From NCBI RefSeq assembly GCF_011303555.1, contig NZ_CP049868.1, positions 5,270,001 to 5,334,000 on the forward strand: a stretch of 64,000 nucleotides of DNA, in the 5' to 3' direction. A program made the translations under genes and the position numbers. This document shows positions 45,526 to 57,215 of this stretch, one piece after another. Below the pieces are notes generated by a model. That model was not told the origin of the DNA. It searched no databases and worked only from the letters and a program-made list of their open reading frames with translations. The stretch is from Pedobacter sp. HDW13. Lineage in GTDB: Bacteria > Bacteroidota > Bacteroidia > Sphingobacteriales > Sphingobacteriaceae. Each line of letters starts with the position of its first letter. The first letter of the stretch is position 1.

Positions 45526-48378
45526 TTATGGCTTATCGTCGGTTAACTCAAAGCCCCATGTTTTTCCTTTCTCAGTTGCCGGAATTCCGGTAGTCATCCA
45601 AATTGGTGCTTTCGTTCCTTTTAAATAATAATCGAAAAATTGTTGCTCGCGGATTTGAATATCCTTACGGTTTTGACGTTGAACCAGGTTGTGCGCTTCA
45701 CCGTTGTAGTTTAACATCCAAACTGGCTTACCTAAACGACGCAGACCCGTAAACATTTCAATCCCCTGATACCAGGGCACAGCTCCGTCAGCGTCGTTTG
45801 CCATAATTACTACAGGTGTATTTACTTTAGGGAACATAAATAAAGGTGAGTTTTCGATGTATAACTCAGGTTTTTCCCAAAGGGTAGCACCAATGCGGCT
45901 CTGTGTTTTTTCGTATTGGAACTGACGGTTCATACCGGTTTCCCAACGAATACCACCGTAAGCTGAAGTCATATTGGCTACTGGTGCACCAGCCCAGGCA
46001 GCTGCATACATATTGTTTTGCGTAATTAAATAAGCAACCTGATAACCGCCCCAGCTTTGACCTTGGATACCAATTTTGCTGCCATCAACCCAGCTGTTTT
46101 TTTTTAAGCTTTCTACACCTGAATTGATGTATTCAACAGCTGATTTACCCGGATGACCAGTTTCATAATTAATATCGGGAGCAAAAACCAGGTAACCGTT
46201 ACTTACAAAATATGAAATGTTTAAACGCGATGGAGTAGGTGCAGGCGCCTGGTAACCATACAAACCATCTGTAAGTTTCTCGTAGAAATAAGCAATCATT
46301 GGGTATTTTTTGTTCGGATCGAAATTTTCGGGTTTGTACAAAATACCTTCTGCTTTGTAACCTTTAGGCGTAGTCCATTTTACAAGCTCAGCTGTTCCCC
46401 AGTTATAGTTTTGTTGTTGTGGATTGGTGTTGCTTAATTTAGTTTCCGTTTTAAAATCTGCGGTTAGGTAAACATTTGGCGATTCTACATAGCTGGCTTT
46501 ATCATAAATATATAAATCGGCATCTTTGGCTTTAGTCAGGGTCGAATATTTTGCTTTAGCCATTATCATCAGTTCGGGGGCTTTAGCTGAACCTACATTG
46601 GTGCGATAGAAACCGTTTTCTTTGGTAGTATTGTTAAAAGCATCTAGCCAAACCAGTTCATTTGCTTTAACAAATTTATCGGCGTTTCTTTCTGATCTAT
46701 CTTGCTGTACTTTTTGGTAACGGAAAGTCAGATTGTTTGCTCTTCCAAAACCTGCGGTGATATTTTTTGCAGCCGATTTACCATCCGGAGAGAATGACCA
46801 GATATCGTATTTGTCGTAAATTAAAATAGCTTTATCGCCCTCAGTCCAGGTGGCTAAACCATATGCCGAAGGAAGATCAGGCACATCATTCTCTTCATCT
46901 ACAAACTTTACATTTAAGCCTGTGGTTAATGTAGTTACCTTTCCGGTAGCTACAGCATAGGTGTTCCAGCTGCCTGCTTTTCTATCAAAGTATAACACGT
47001 AATTTCCACCAGGAGAAGCTATGGCGTAACCATTTAAACCTTCTATAATCTTTTTGCGCTGACCATTTTTGGCATTTACCAGATAATAATCTTTGCTGGT
47101 TGAACCGCTCCATTGCGATTCAATTCTGCGGCCGTAATCAGTTGATGCTAAAACCAGATCAGCATCGCCATCAGCCATTATACTGGCGTCTGGCAGGGTT
47201 AAATCGGTTAAAGGAATTACCTTAGGATCGCTGCTGTAGACATCAATTACTGATAAATAGCTTTTCTTACTGTCTCTATCTACATTTTTTAGTTGCATAG
47301 GCTGCAGATAATCATCCTTATAATTCCAAACATCTACTTTGGCAACTTCAAAATCTACAATGGTGGTATCTTTTGCTTTTTTAATAGGAGAGATGCCGAA
47401 AAACAATTTCTTGCCATCTTTGCTAAAAGTAATTTTACCATCGCCATTAACTGTCCATTTTGCAGGTAGGCCTGGCATATCAAAGTCAACCAGTATTTGG
47501 GCCGTATCTAATGTTAAAGAGTTATAGTAAACATTATAATCTTTAATTTCTTTCTTTTCCGGACTTTGTTCTCCAACAAAGGCTACGTGTTCATTTTCCT
47601 CATCAAAAGTGAAGTTTTTGAAGCTTCCTTTGCCTTTTATAAGCGTTTTAAGCATGCCTTTTTCAGTATTTAGTAAAAATACACCCTGAGGGGCAGTCTT
47701 GTCCTTTTTAGATCCGCTACAGGTAAACACCAATTGCTTACCATCTTTGCTGAAATAATAATCAGTAACGAATTTATAGGTTTTATCTGTTCCGGTAATA
47801 AGGTTTTTTACCACTAAATCAGTTCCTTCATCAGTTTTACCTTTTCCGGCAGGTTCATCATCTGCAAAATCGGTTTCACCATCTTTTTTCTCAACAGGTT
47901 TAACTGTTTTTTTTGCAGTATCTGGTTTTTCGCTTAAATAAGCTAAAATACCTGCGCCCTCTTCAGGGAATTTGAACGATTTTACCCTTGCGACCTTTGT
48001 AATGGCATTGGTTGTTAAGTTGGCTATACCCAATGAATCTTTTGGCAGCTCATCTGCTTTCGTTTTTTTGATTTTAGCCTGGCGCAGATCTTTATTGAAA
48101 GGACGGATATTGAACACCGCAAATTTCGAATCGTTGCTAAACTGAGCATTAAGACCGCGGGCAATATTTAATTTAGAATTGGTTTTAAGGTTATTGAGGT
48201 AAAGTTGTGTATCGCCTTCTTGTTGCAAAATACTATACATAGCCCAATTACCATTGTTAGATAACTGCTTTGAACCTACCGATTCCCAGGTATCATAAAC
48301 GCTATGGTTTAATGGCTTCTTTTGCGCGTAGGTTAAGCTGACAACGAAAGACAGAATAAGTGTTAGTCTCTTATGCAT
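45526..48378 (-). CDS. Exported S9-family (prolyl oligopeptidase-like) peptidase
   Basis: A 950-residue secreted serine peptidase. Signal peptide MHKRLTLILSFVVSLTYAQ, a long beta-propeller-like region to about residue 650, then the alpha/beta-hydrolase domain. The catalytic triad reads as Ser775 (GIQGQSWGGYQ), Asp864 (ANDADGAVPW) and His896 (YNGEAHNL), with the spacing usual in the family. A Lys/Asp/Glu-rich insert lies near residues 160-185. It probably degrades peptides in the periplasm or outside. Single gene with its own terminator. Confidence 0.92.
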   Translation of the reverse strand: MHKRLTLILSFVVSLTYAQKKPLNHSVYDTWESVGSKQLSNNGNWAMYSILQQEGDTQLYLNNLKTNSKLNIARGLNAQFSNDSKFAVFNIRPFNKDLRQAKIKKTKADELPKDSLGIANLTTNAITKVARVKSFKFPEEGAGILAYLSEKPDTAKKTVKPVEKKDGETDFADDEPAGKGKTDEGTDLVVKNLITGTDKTYKFVTDYYFSKDGKQLVFTCSGSKKDKTAPQGVFLLNTEKGMLKTLIKGKGSFKNFTFDEENEHVAFVGEQSPEKKEIKDYNVYYNSLTLDTAQILVDFDMPGLPAKWTVNGDGKITFSKDGKKLFFGISPIKKAKDTTIVDFEVAKVDVWNYKDDYLQPMQLKNVDRDSKKSYLSVIDVYSSDPKVIPLTDLTLPDASIMADGDADLVLASTDYGRRIESQWSGSTSKDYYLVNAKNGQRKKIIEGLNGYAIASPGGNYVLYFDRKAGSWNTYAVATGKVTTLTTGLNVKFVDEENDVPDLPSAYGLATWTEGDKAILIYDKYDIWSFSPDGKSAAKNITAGFGRANNLTFRYQKVQQDRSERNADKFVKANELVWLDAFNNTTKENGFYRTNVGSAKAPELMIMAKAKYSTLTKAKDADLYIYDKASYVESPNVYLTADFKTETKLSNTNPQQQNYNWGTAELVKWTTPKGYKAEGILYKPENFDPNKKYPMIAYFYEKLTDGLYGYQAPAPTPSRLNISYFVSNGYLVFAPDINYETGHPGKSAVEYINSGVESLKKNSWVDGSKIGIQGQSWGGYQVAYLITQNNMYAAAWAGAPVANMTSAYGGIRWETGMNRQFQYEKTQSRIGATLWEKPELYIENSPLFMFPKVNTPVVIMANDADGAVPWYQGIEMFTGLRRLGKPVWMLNYNGEAHNLVQRQNRKDIQIREQQFFDYYLKGTKAPIWMTTGIPATEKGKTWGFELTDDKP

Positions 48379-48524
48379 TTTAATAAGTTAATTAATTTGT
48401 TGGTTGAGATTTAATCTTCTAAAATTGGAAAATTTTAGCTTAATAGGAAACTTGTATGCCAAATATTACAATTGTAAGGGTTTTATTGTGATTGTCTGAA
48501 AAACATATAACCCTCTCAACATAC

Positions 48525-48625
48525 CATCATTTCGAGCGGAGTGCAACCAAGTCAGAAATCTATTAAACGGATCTCTCCCCGCCTGTCCGGGCAGGCATTC
48601 CGCTGAGCTTTAGTCGAGATGACGA
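48525..48625. repeat. Dispersed palindromic element, second CATTTCGAG copy
   Basis: Left part CATCATTTCGAGCGGAGTGC pairs imperfectly with the right part CGCTGAGC...GTCGAGATGACG. A GC-rich hairpin (GCCTG 48581-48585, CAGGC 48592-48596) is nested in the middle. The left arm shares TCATTTCGAG and GTGCAAC with the element at 4615-4715, but the inner parts differ. The surrounding 353-bp spacer holds nothing else but the yidC terminator. Confidence 0.7.
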
Positions 48626-48680
48626 TTTTCTATTTTAATGCTATGCTCTACGCACATTGCTCCATGCTCCTTTAAACTAA

Positions 48681-48713
48681 AAACCCTCAATTACTTAAAG
48701 CAATTGAGGGTTT
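48681..48713 (-). terminator. Terminator of the pyrG-yidC operon
   Basis: A 12-bp stem (AAACCCTCAATT / AATTGAGGGTTT) with a 9-base loop lies 19 bp after the yidC stop. Confidence 0.7.
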
Positions 48714-48731
48714 TCGTATAGAGACGAGAAA

Positions 48732-50531
48732 CTATTTTTTAGTTTGTTGTTGCTGTTGTTGTTGACGCATGTAATCGTCTAAACGCTGCTGGAATTTAGA
48801 TTTTTTCTTTTTCTCATCAGCTGGTCTCGCTTTGTTCTGTTGAATTAAAGCGTGGATTTTATCATCATCAACCATTTTACGGATTAGGAACTGCTGACCG
48901 AAAGTCATTAAGTTGGCTAAGAAGTAGTAATAGTTTAATCCAGCAGGATAGCTATTTAATACCCCTAAGAAAATGATTGGCATAATGTAACCGATATATT
49001 TCATCTGACCGGTAGCACCCGAAACCTGGTTGTTGAAATAAGTCATAATCAATGTAGAGATGGTCATCAATACACACATTAAACTTAAGTGATCGCCAAT
49101 GAAAGGTAGCTTAACACCGAAACGGATAAACTCATCATAAGTTGATAAATCTTTCATCCACAAGAAACTCTCGCCACGTAACTCGAACAAGTTAGGGAAG
49201 AAGAAGAAGAAAGCCATAACCAGTGGTAACTGTAGTACCATTGGTAAACAACCACCTAATGGATTTACACCAGCCTTTTTGTAAAGCTTTAAATATTCCT
49301 GCTGAACCAATGTTGGGTTATCTTCACCTACTTTAGCTTTAATCTCATCCATTTCTGGTTTCAATACACGCATTTTAGCCATTGATAGGTATGACTTGTA
49401 GGTAAGTGGCGATAAAGCTACTTTTAACAAAATGGTTAGTACCAGGATGATTAAACCGTAGTTCCAGCCAAAGCTGTTTAAGAAATTAAATACAGGTAAT
49501 ACAATGAAACGGTTAATATATTTCAATGGCCAGTAGCCCATATCAACTTGTTGTTCTAAATCGTATCCCTGTGCTTTTAAAGCAGAGAATTTGTTGGTAC
49601 CAAAGTAGAACTCCATTTCGTAAGCCTGATTTGCAGTATGCGCATAAGGCAATTGCATGTTGGCATCGTAAAACTTAACCTGACCAGGTGCTGTTGGGAT
49701 TTTAACTTCTAAACTTCCTTTTTCGAAAGCTTGTTTAGCAATTAAAGAAGCCGAGAAAAAGTGTTGTTTGAAAGAGAACCACTGGATTTTTCCTTTAGCA
49801 AGTTCTTCTTTTTCATCTTTTGAAACACTTAAATGGTTTACATCGCCATCTAAATATTTGTAGTAAGGTGCAGAATAACGGTGCTCGCTCTCAATTGATT
49901 TTTCTTGTTGCAATAGGGTTGTTTGCCAATTTAAACCAATATTGTTACCCGCAATTACCTGCTGTAAACCAACCAGATTAATATTGAACGCAACTTTGTT
50001 ACTTGATGCTTTTAAGTCGTAAACATACTCTACATAAGCATTGGCGCCATAGTTTGCACGCATGGTAACCGTATTACCCGTTTTAGTTGGTGTAAAGTAT
50101 AAATCGTTGGTGTTAATTACTTTACCAGCTGCATTTAAGCTTAAACCAAATTTATTCTGGTTGCCAGAAAATAAAACCAAAGGTTCACCTGCAAATGTTT
50201 TTTGTCCTTTAATTTCAACTGATGAAATTTTACCACCTTTATTGCTTAGGGTGATCAACAAATTCTCATTTTCTAAAACAGTGCTCGATTCAGTTCCGGT
50301 TATCGCAGTACCAAAAGGGCCTTTTAAAGCTAAAGAATCTACAGCTGGGTTAATAACTGCAGTTTTTGTTGTATCTTTTTGTATAGGCGAAACGCCAGCT
50401 TTTTTCAAAGAATCTAAACGTTCTGTTTCTTTGGCTTTTTTCATTTCAGCCTCATTCGGCTTCAAAAAGTAGAATGATCCTGCCAAAATGATCATAATCA
50501 GGAACAATCCTGTAAAGGTATTTCTATCCAT
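48732..50531 (-). CDS. yidC: Membrane protein insertase YidC
   Basis: A 599-residue inner membrane insertase that places proteins in the membrane alone or with the Sec translocon. N-terminal helix (about 5-23), a large periplasmic beta-sandwich domain (about 60-340) and the conserved core of five helices with YGLIILVLTILLKVALSPLT and AGVNPLGGCLPMVLQLPLVM. A Lys/Gln-rich basic tail ends the protein (QQQQQQ), as is usual for ribosome contact. It lies 20 bp after pyrG, a pairing frequent in this phylum. Confidence 0.96.
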   Translation of the reverse strand: MDRNTFTGLFLIMIILAGSFYFLKPNEAEMKKAKETERLDSLKKAGVSPIQKDTTKTAVINPAVDSLALKGPFGTAITGTESSTVLENENLLITLSNKGGKISSVEIKGQKTFAGEPLVLFSGNQNKFGLSLNAAGKVINTNDLYFTPTKTGNTVTMRANYGANAYVEYVYDLKASSNKVAFNINLVGLQQVIAGNNIGLNWQTTLLQQEKSIESEHRYSAPYYKYLDGDVNHLSVSKDEKEELAKGKIQWFSFKQHFFSASLIAKQAFEKGSLEVKIPTAPGQVKFYDANMQLPYAHTANQAYEMEFYFGTNKFSALKAQGYDLEQQVDMGYWPLKYINRFIVLPVFNFLNSFGWNYGLIILVLTILLKVALSPLTYKSYLSMAKMRVLKPEMDEIKAKVGEDNPTLVQQEYLKLYKKAGVNPLGGCLPMVLQLPLVMAFFFFFPNLFELRGESFLWMKDLSTYDEFIRFGVKLPFIGDHLSLMCVLMTISTLIMTYFNNQVSGATGQMKYIGYIMPIIFLGVLNSYPAGLNYYYFLANLMTFGQQFLIRKMVDDDKIHALIQQNKARPADEKKKKSKFQQRLDDYMRQQQQQQQTKK

Positions 50532-50551
50532 TATTTGTGTCTGTACTGCTT

Positions 50552-52186
<1,635 letters not shown>

Positions 52187-52188
52187 TC

Positions 52189-52210
52189 AACCAGTTTTTA
52201 ATCACTGGTT
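52189..52210 (-). promoter_or_regulatory. Small hairpin in the pyrG leader
   Basis: AACCAGT and ACTGGTT form a perfect 7-bp stem with an 8-base loop 20 bp before the pyrG start. It may be a leader structure; no T run follows it. Confidence 0.35.
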
Positions 52211-52230
52211 AATTGCTTTTGTACGGGATA

Positions 52231-52238
52231 CAAAGGTA
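52231..52238 (-). promoter_or_regulatory. Candidate -7 element of the pyrG promoter
   Basis: TACCTTTG on the minus strand is an exact TAnnTTTG match, about 63 bp before the pyrG start codon. A -33 partner is unclear. Confidence 0.45.
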
Positions 52239-52329
52239 CGAAAAATTATCGCCGGTTTTAAGTTGTAACCAGAATATTTTTTGAGGGTTTTATATGGTTG
52301 ATATTGACTGATTTATCGGATGAATAAAA

Positions 52330-53091
52330 TTACAATAGCAGATTATAGATCTCTTTTTTGATGTCTTCTGTTTTTCTGGGCTTCTTTTTATCGTCGTAAC
52401 GGGTGTAAAGATCGATCAGTTTTTTAAAATCTTTTTCGTTGTCGGTCTTTTTCCCTTTGGTTGGCGCAGCAATGGCTAATATCTGTACATTTTTTGCCTC
52501 TATTTTGGTGGCAAACCAGGTAGTATTGTATCTTGGTATGGCAAGGCCTAAAATCATGCCCGGTAAACCGGTAAAACCTTCGGGACCGCCGTGTAGCAGT
52601 ATTTCGTCTGTGTAAAAAGCAACCACCGAAACGGTATCATTTATAATGGCAATAGCTTTACGACATTCATAACCTGCAATTTTGCGCACATCGTGCATAA
52701 TTTTCCATTTTAAATGGGGGATGGTATCTTTAAGTATGAAATCTTCGCCATTTATAGGTTTTCTCAGTACCCGGCTTTTCTTACTGAAATCAGTAAAGAT
52801 CTCGCTGGTATTTTCACCCGAAAAGAAAAAGAATTGACTATCGTTTAACGTTTCTTTAGGTTTCGAACGGTAAATAGAGGTGCTGTCGTTAAAATGATAT
52901 TCCCAGTTCGACGTGCGGTATTTGCTCATTTTATCCTTTGCATCATCCGATATCCAGTCGTTGTCTGCAAGTTGTTGTTTCTGGTTTATTTTCTTTTCAA
53001 AAGTTATTTTTGCGCTTTGTATAAAAACCGTCTGAGCTTTAACCAGCACAACAGTTAAAATCATTATAAGCGTTAAGAATGCGTTTTTCAT
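52330..53091 (-). CDS. GLPGLI family protein
   Basis: A 253-residue exported protein (signal peptide ending near VLVKAQ) with the family's name motif in the form TGLPGMILGLAI and the AGYECRKAIAI block. GLPGLI proteins are confined mainly to Bacteroidota and have no known function. It follows an outer membrane receptor-like gene by 6 bp, a pairing often seen for this family, so the two probably work together. Confidence 0.87.
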   Translation of the reverse strand: MKNAFLTLIMILTVVLVKAQTVFIQSAKITFEKKINQKQQLADNDWISDDAKDKMSKYRTSNWEYHFNDSTSIYRSKPKETLNDSQFFFFSGENTSEIFTDFSKKSRVLRKPINGEDFILKDTIPHLKWKIMHDVRKIAGYECRKAIAIINDTVSVVAFYTDEILLHGGPEGFTGLPGMILGLAIPRYNTTWFATKIEAKNVQILAIAAPTKGKKTDNEKDFKKLIDLYTRYDDKKKPRKTEDIKKEIYNLLL

Positions 53092-53097
53092 GCCTGA

Positions 53098-55869
53098 TTA
53101 TTTTTTATCTTCTTTAATGAAATTACCAGTTAAGTTGTAGGTTACACCAATTAATACATATCGTGGAATAAAGCTGTAGGTATTTTCGCTGATGTTGTTA
53201 CCGCCAACATTACGGCTATAACCTATTTTTTCGGCTAAAATATCCGATACAGATATTTTAAATTCCAGCTCTTCCGCCTTCATCATTTTTTTTGATAAGT
53301 AGGCATTCCAGATCGCAACATTTACCGGAGTACTAAACGAACTGTTTGCTGGTTGATATGACAGGTTGATGCTAGTACTAAATTCAGTACTGTAGGGTAA
53401 GTTTATGGTACCCTGTATATCGTGATTATGGCTATAGCTTTTACCATTGTTTATGGCGCCGATAGATGAACTGCTGTTTGAAAAAGTAATTGAAGGACCG
53501 TATTCAAGCTGTACAATCTGGCTATGATAACCAATACGCGGACGGATGCTGATGTTGTTACTCACATTTTTGTTAAGCTTGTTGTTAAGGATGGAAAGTG
53601 AGCTGTTACGACTATAACTCACATTTAAATTGGTGTTTAAATGCAATTTGCTAAAGCCCTTATGCAAACTGGCACTGCCATACAAGCTATTTACACCATT
53701 TAAGTTGGTATAGCTGGTAACTGTTTTGTTAAACTCATCGACTGTGCTGGTACTTACAATTGCATTTTTGGTAAAATTGTAACTTACATACGCATACATG
53801 TACATCTGCGATTTTTGCTGAAAACTGTTAATGTTAAAGCTTACCCCATTGTTAAACGATGGTTTTAAATTAGGATTACCCAGCACCTGGTAAAGCGGGT
53901 TGTTTACCTGCCTGATAGGCTGAAGTTGCTCCAGATCAGGTTGATCTGTGTTGCCATAATAACTTACTGAGAAATTGGCGTTTTTACCCAGCCTGTAATC
54001 GAAACTAGTATGAGGTGCCCAGTTAATATAGTTACGGTTGAATTGATTTTTTCTGTCGAGGTCGTTTAACTTAAATGTGGTTTCTGTTGCTTCCATGCCG
54101 CCAGAAATTGAAAACTTTTTAGCGCGGTATTGCAACAGGGCCTTACCAATATTAGAAAAGTTATTGAAATTGAAATTATTACTCAAAGAATCGATACGGG
54201 TATTGTTCAGGTCTTTATCTAAAACCATTTTATGACTGTTAGAAGCTATCGTTTTAAAACTATAGGCAGTTTGTAGCGATAATCTTTTACTTAATGGTTC
54301 GGTGTACGATATCCGGGTAGCAAAAGAATGCTGTTTGCCTGAATTATCGTTCAGATAATTTCGGTTGTCGGGTCTTACTACTCCGGCTTCATAATAGTTT
54401 GTGGTGCTCAGGTTTTCGCCTGTGTCGCTGTTTCTTTTGGTTTCCGGCTGTACATCAACAGAAAGGGTACGACCTTTCTTTGCAAATTTTTTAGCGTAGT
54501 TAATATTGCCGTTAAACTGGTTGTTATTGCCTTCGCTTGTGTTTTGCTGCTTGCTGTTGTTTACTAAATCACCTGCATCATTTCTGGTTTCGTTTGTATT
54601 AATATCTTCGCTGCTATTTCTCGACTTGCTACCTGAAAACGATATTTTGAGGGTAGCAGATGAGTCTAATTTAACCTCTACATTTCCTCTTAAGCTTTGG
54701 CCACTGCTTTTATTATCGCTATTTGAGGCGCTCTCGCTAAAGAAATTTGTTCCATTGGGCAATAGCGATTGGTTTTTAGAGGTGTTCCGGTCTAAAACAT
54801 TGCGGTTATTACCTTTATAGTTTAATTTAAGACTCAGTTTGTTTTCATTCCATTTATCAGAAAAATGAGCACCATAGCTTGTTACGTCAGGTAGGCCATT
54901 TGTGGGCGAAAAATAATCATCGTCGTCACTACCGCCGTAACTAATCATCACTGAACTGCCATCATCACCAACTTCAATCACATCATAATCGTTACCTTTT
55001 ATTTTGCTCATGGCCTGACTCGCCTTCGAATCCTGGTTCAGGTTTGTTGTCGAACCAAATACTGCCGTTTTTAACTTGCCTTTATAAATGCCGGCCATAC
55101 CGCCCAGGTTTTTAAAATGACTGAGGTCGCTATTGGCATCGAGGGTACTGAGGTAACCATTTTTTGCATTTTCTTTCAGCTTAATATTCATCACTTTTTC
55201 TTTCGCATCGCCTTCTTTAATGCCGGTAAGTTCTTCGTCTTTTGTTTTTTTATCGTAAACCTGTACTTCGCTAACGGCGTTGGCTTTTAGGTATTTAGCG
55301 GCAAGTAGCGGATCATCGCCAAAAAATTCTTCCCCATCAACCAAAAGGGTATTTACATCTTTACCGCCAGCTTTTATGGCTCCGTTTCTATCTACCTCAA
55401 TTCCGGGCAGGCGCCTCAACAGTTCCTGTACATTGGCATGGGGTTTAACTGCGAAACTATCGGCCTGGTAGGTAATGGTGTCGCCTTTCATACTAATGGC
55501 TTGTTTTTGCGCTTTAATTACTACCTCGTTTAAGAGCGTGGCTTTGCTGTCCATTGCAATTTTACCCAGGTTAAATTTCGCCGTATCGGATAGCTGGATA
55601 TCGCGGATATAATCTGCCATTTTAGGGTAGGTGATAACCAAGGTGTAATTGCCTTTTTTTAAGTTGGTCAGTTCAAATTCGCCATTGGCTTTAGCCCTGA
55701 CATCTTTAACCAGGATAGAATCTTTGCTGCTAATAAGCAGTATTGAGCTGTTTGAAAGATTTTTTTTCTCGACGGTATCAACCACAATACCTTTAATAGT
55801 GGCCTTTTGGGCGAACACAGGAAGAAACAATACCGAAAAAATAAAAACGGCGAGGAGATTTTTGAGCAT
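53098..55869 (-). CDS. Outer membrane beta-barrel protein with regulatory and plug domains
   Basis: A 923-residue protein with a signal peptide ending FLPVFAQ, a carboxypeptidase-regulatory-like domain (about 23-105), a plug-like domain (MKGDTITYQADSFAVKPHAN, LLVDGEEFFGDDPLLAAKYL) and a long barrel. The extracellular parts are very rich in Asn and Ser. It is the full-length version of the family seen at the left end of the window. It probably moves or binds an unknown ligand, with the GLPGLI partner encoded after it. Confidence 0.87.
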   Translation of the reverse strand: MLKNLLAVFIFSVLFLPVFAQKATIKGIVVDTVEKKNLSNSSILLISSKDSILVKDVRAKANGEFELTNLKKGNYTLVITYPKMADYIRDIQLSDTAKFNLGKIAMDSKATLLNEVVIKAQKQAISMKGDTITYQADSFAVKPHANVQELLRRLPGIEVDRNGAIKAGGKDVNTLLVDGEEFFGDDPLLAAKYLKANAVSEVQVYDKKTKDEELTGIKEGDAKEKVMNIKLKENAKNGYLSTLDANSDLSHFKNLGGMAGIYKGKLKTAVFGSTTNLNQDSKASQAMSKIKGNDYDVIEVGDDGSSVMISYGGSDDDDYFSPTNGLPDVTSYGAHFSDKWNENKLSLKLNYKGNNRNVLDRNTSKNQSLLPNGTNFFSESASNSDNKSSGQSLRGNVEVKLDSSATLKISFSGSKSRNSSEDINTNETRNDAGDLVNNSKQQNTSEGNNNQFNGNINYAKKFAKKGRTLSVDVQPETKRNSDTGENLSTTNYYEAGVVRPDNRNYLNDNSGKQHSFATRISYTEPLSKRLSLQTAYSFKTIASNSHKMVLDKDLNNTRIDSLSNNFNFNNFSNIGKALLQYRAKKFSISGGMEATETTFKLNDLDRKNQFNRNYINWAPHTSFDYRLGKNANFSVSYYGNTDQPDLEQLQPIRQVNNPLYQVLGNPNLKPSFNNGVSFNINSFQQKSQMYMYAYVSYNFTKNAIVSTSTVDEFNKTVTSYTNLNGVNSLYGSASLHKGFSKLHLNTNLNVSYSRNSSLSILNNKLNKNVSNNISIRPRIGYHSQIVQLEYGPSITFSNSSSSIGAINNGKSYSHNHDIQGTINLPYSTEFSTSINLSYQPANSSFSTPVNVAIWNAYLSKKMMKAEELEFKISVSDILAEKIGYSRNVGGNNISENTYSFIPRYVLIGVTYNLTGNFIKEDKK

Positions 55870-56008
55870 GTACAGAGAAAACGTTGGTAAATAGTTGTTT
55901 GGCTATAAGGCGTGAAAATACAACTATTCGATTAGTTTAGCTAAAATACTTGCAATATTTTTTTGAATAGGAAAGAGGCTTATTTTGTGCTAATTTTTTT
56001 GCATCTGG

Positions 56009-56551
56009 TTAGCAACAATTATAATAAATCTTAACTTTCCGTTCTTTCTCACTCCAGGCTATATAAATGTTGTTTTCTTTACCTAAACGATATTTGAAAC
56101 CATTTAAACCTGTTTTTTTCAATTCTTCGTACAGCGGTTTGTCCGGAACATAATTATCGGCTTTATCTTCGGGCATTACTGCTGGTTCAAGAAAGTTTTC
56201 ATCGCTAAAAAAATCATCGGCAATGGTTTTGATGAAAACAATCTGATCTTTCTCTTTTGTTAAATCAATATTCGGGTCGGTACTACCCAATAACTCTGTC
56301 CCTTTTATTTTGGTGTTATAAATCTCTTTTCCATCGGCTCTTTTAATGGTAAAAGTCAATACCATATCCTCGGGTTTTCTGCCCGTAAGCTCAATTTTAA
56401 AAGTATCGAGTGTTTTTAAATCTGAGAAAGATTTGGCCATACTTTGGTTAACGTTTTTGAATTCAACAGATCCGGCTTTCTTCTCCTGTTTCGATTGGCA
56501 GGCAGAAAATACAATTAAACAGCTGATAATGAAGATTGATAGTTTTCTCAT
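56009..56551 (-). CDS. Hypothetical lipoprotein
   Basis: A 180-residue protein with a lipoprotein signal (IVFSACQSK, Cys19). The mature part is acidic and ends YYNCC. I do not recognise the family. It lies between an outer membrane receptor-like gene and a small beta-barrel-like gene on the same strand but with over 40 bp on either side, so co-transcription is uncertain. Confidence 0.6.
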   Translation of the reverse strand: MRKLSIFIISCLIVFSACQSKQEKKAGSVEFKNVNQSMAKSFSDLKTLDTFKIELTGRKPEDMVLTFTIKRADGKEIYNTKIKGTELLGSTDPNIDLTKEKDQIVFIKTIADDFFSDENFLEPAVMPEDKADNYVPDKPLYEELKKTGLNGFKYRLGKENNIYIAWSEKERKVKIYYNCC

Positions 56552-56593
56552 GTTCCGAAATTACAAATTTTAGGTTTATTAAGGTCCTGGCTA

Positions 56594-57154
56594 TTAAAAA
56601 TAATATCCGGCAGATAGCCACAATTGAAAATCGAGATATCCTTTTGGAGCAGGCTTGGAGATGTAATTTTTTACATTAAAATATTTACCATAACCGAGGG
56701 CAGTAGTTCCTTCGAGGATAAAACGTTTTTGGGGAATGAATAAAAAACCAATATTTATACCGCTCCGGAAAGAATTGGCTTCGAAATTTCTATTTCTACC
56801 TATAGAAACAAAACCAGTATTATCTACTGATGCACTAGAAAAAATCCGCTTTTCTAAATTTCCAACGTATAAACCATAAAAGGGAATTAAGGTATTAGCT
56901 TCGATCTTGTCAGCATAGATTTTTGCACGCAGCACGAAACCATTAAACTTATAATTTCTGCCCCAGTTTAATTCTCCGCTTGTATAAGAAAGCTCTAAAC
57001 CATATTTATCATCGAAAGTTTTCTCAACCGATATTGCCGGACGTTTAGCTAAAACATTAAGTGCATTGGTTTTAATTAATAATCCGATCCGTTCCTGAGA
57101 CTTGACAACGAGTGTGAAAGTGCCAAATATCATCATGAGGATAACTTTTTTCAT
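56594..57154 (-). CDS. Small exported outer membrane-like protein (DUF3575-like)
   Basis: A 186-residue protein with a signal peptide (MKKVILMMIFGTFTLVVKSQ) and alternating beta-strand pattern ending YLDFQLWLSAGYYF, the terminal aromatic residue typical of outer membrane barrels. It resembles DUF3575-type proteins. Function unknown. It is divergent from the MarR-GNAT gene; 88 bp separate the two. Confidence 0.6.
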   Translation of the reverse strand: MKKVILMMIFGTFTLVVKSQERIGLLIKTNALNVLAKRPAISVEKTFDDKYGLELSYTSGELNWGRNYKFNGFVLRAKIYADKIEANTLIPFYGLYVGNLEKRIFSSASVDNTGFVSIGRNRNFEANSFRSGINIGFLFIPQKRFILEGTTALGYGKYFNVKNYISKPAPKGYLDFQLWLSAGYYF

Positions 57155-57185
57155 AGTGTAATGAGTTGAGGTAGCGCATTAATTT

Positions 57186-57215
57186 TTTGAATATAGCAAT
57201 ATTTAGTTATATTTG
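57186..57215 (+). promoter_or_regulatory. Promoter of the MarR-GNAT gene
   Basis: TTTG at 57186-57189 and TATATTTG at 57208-57215 match the Bacteroidota -33 and -7 elements with an 18-bp spacer. This is the best promoter match in the window. Confidence 0.65.

Noticed and set aside
50062-50472. A 136-codon open frame opposite yidC
   Set aside because: Antisense to the conserved YidC frame with no signal of its own.
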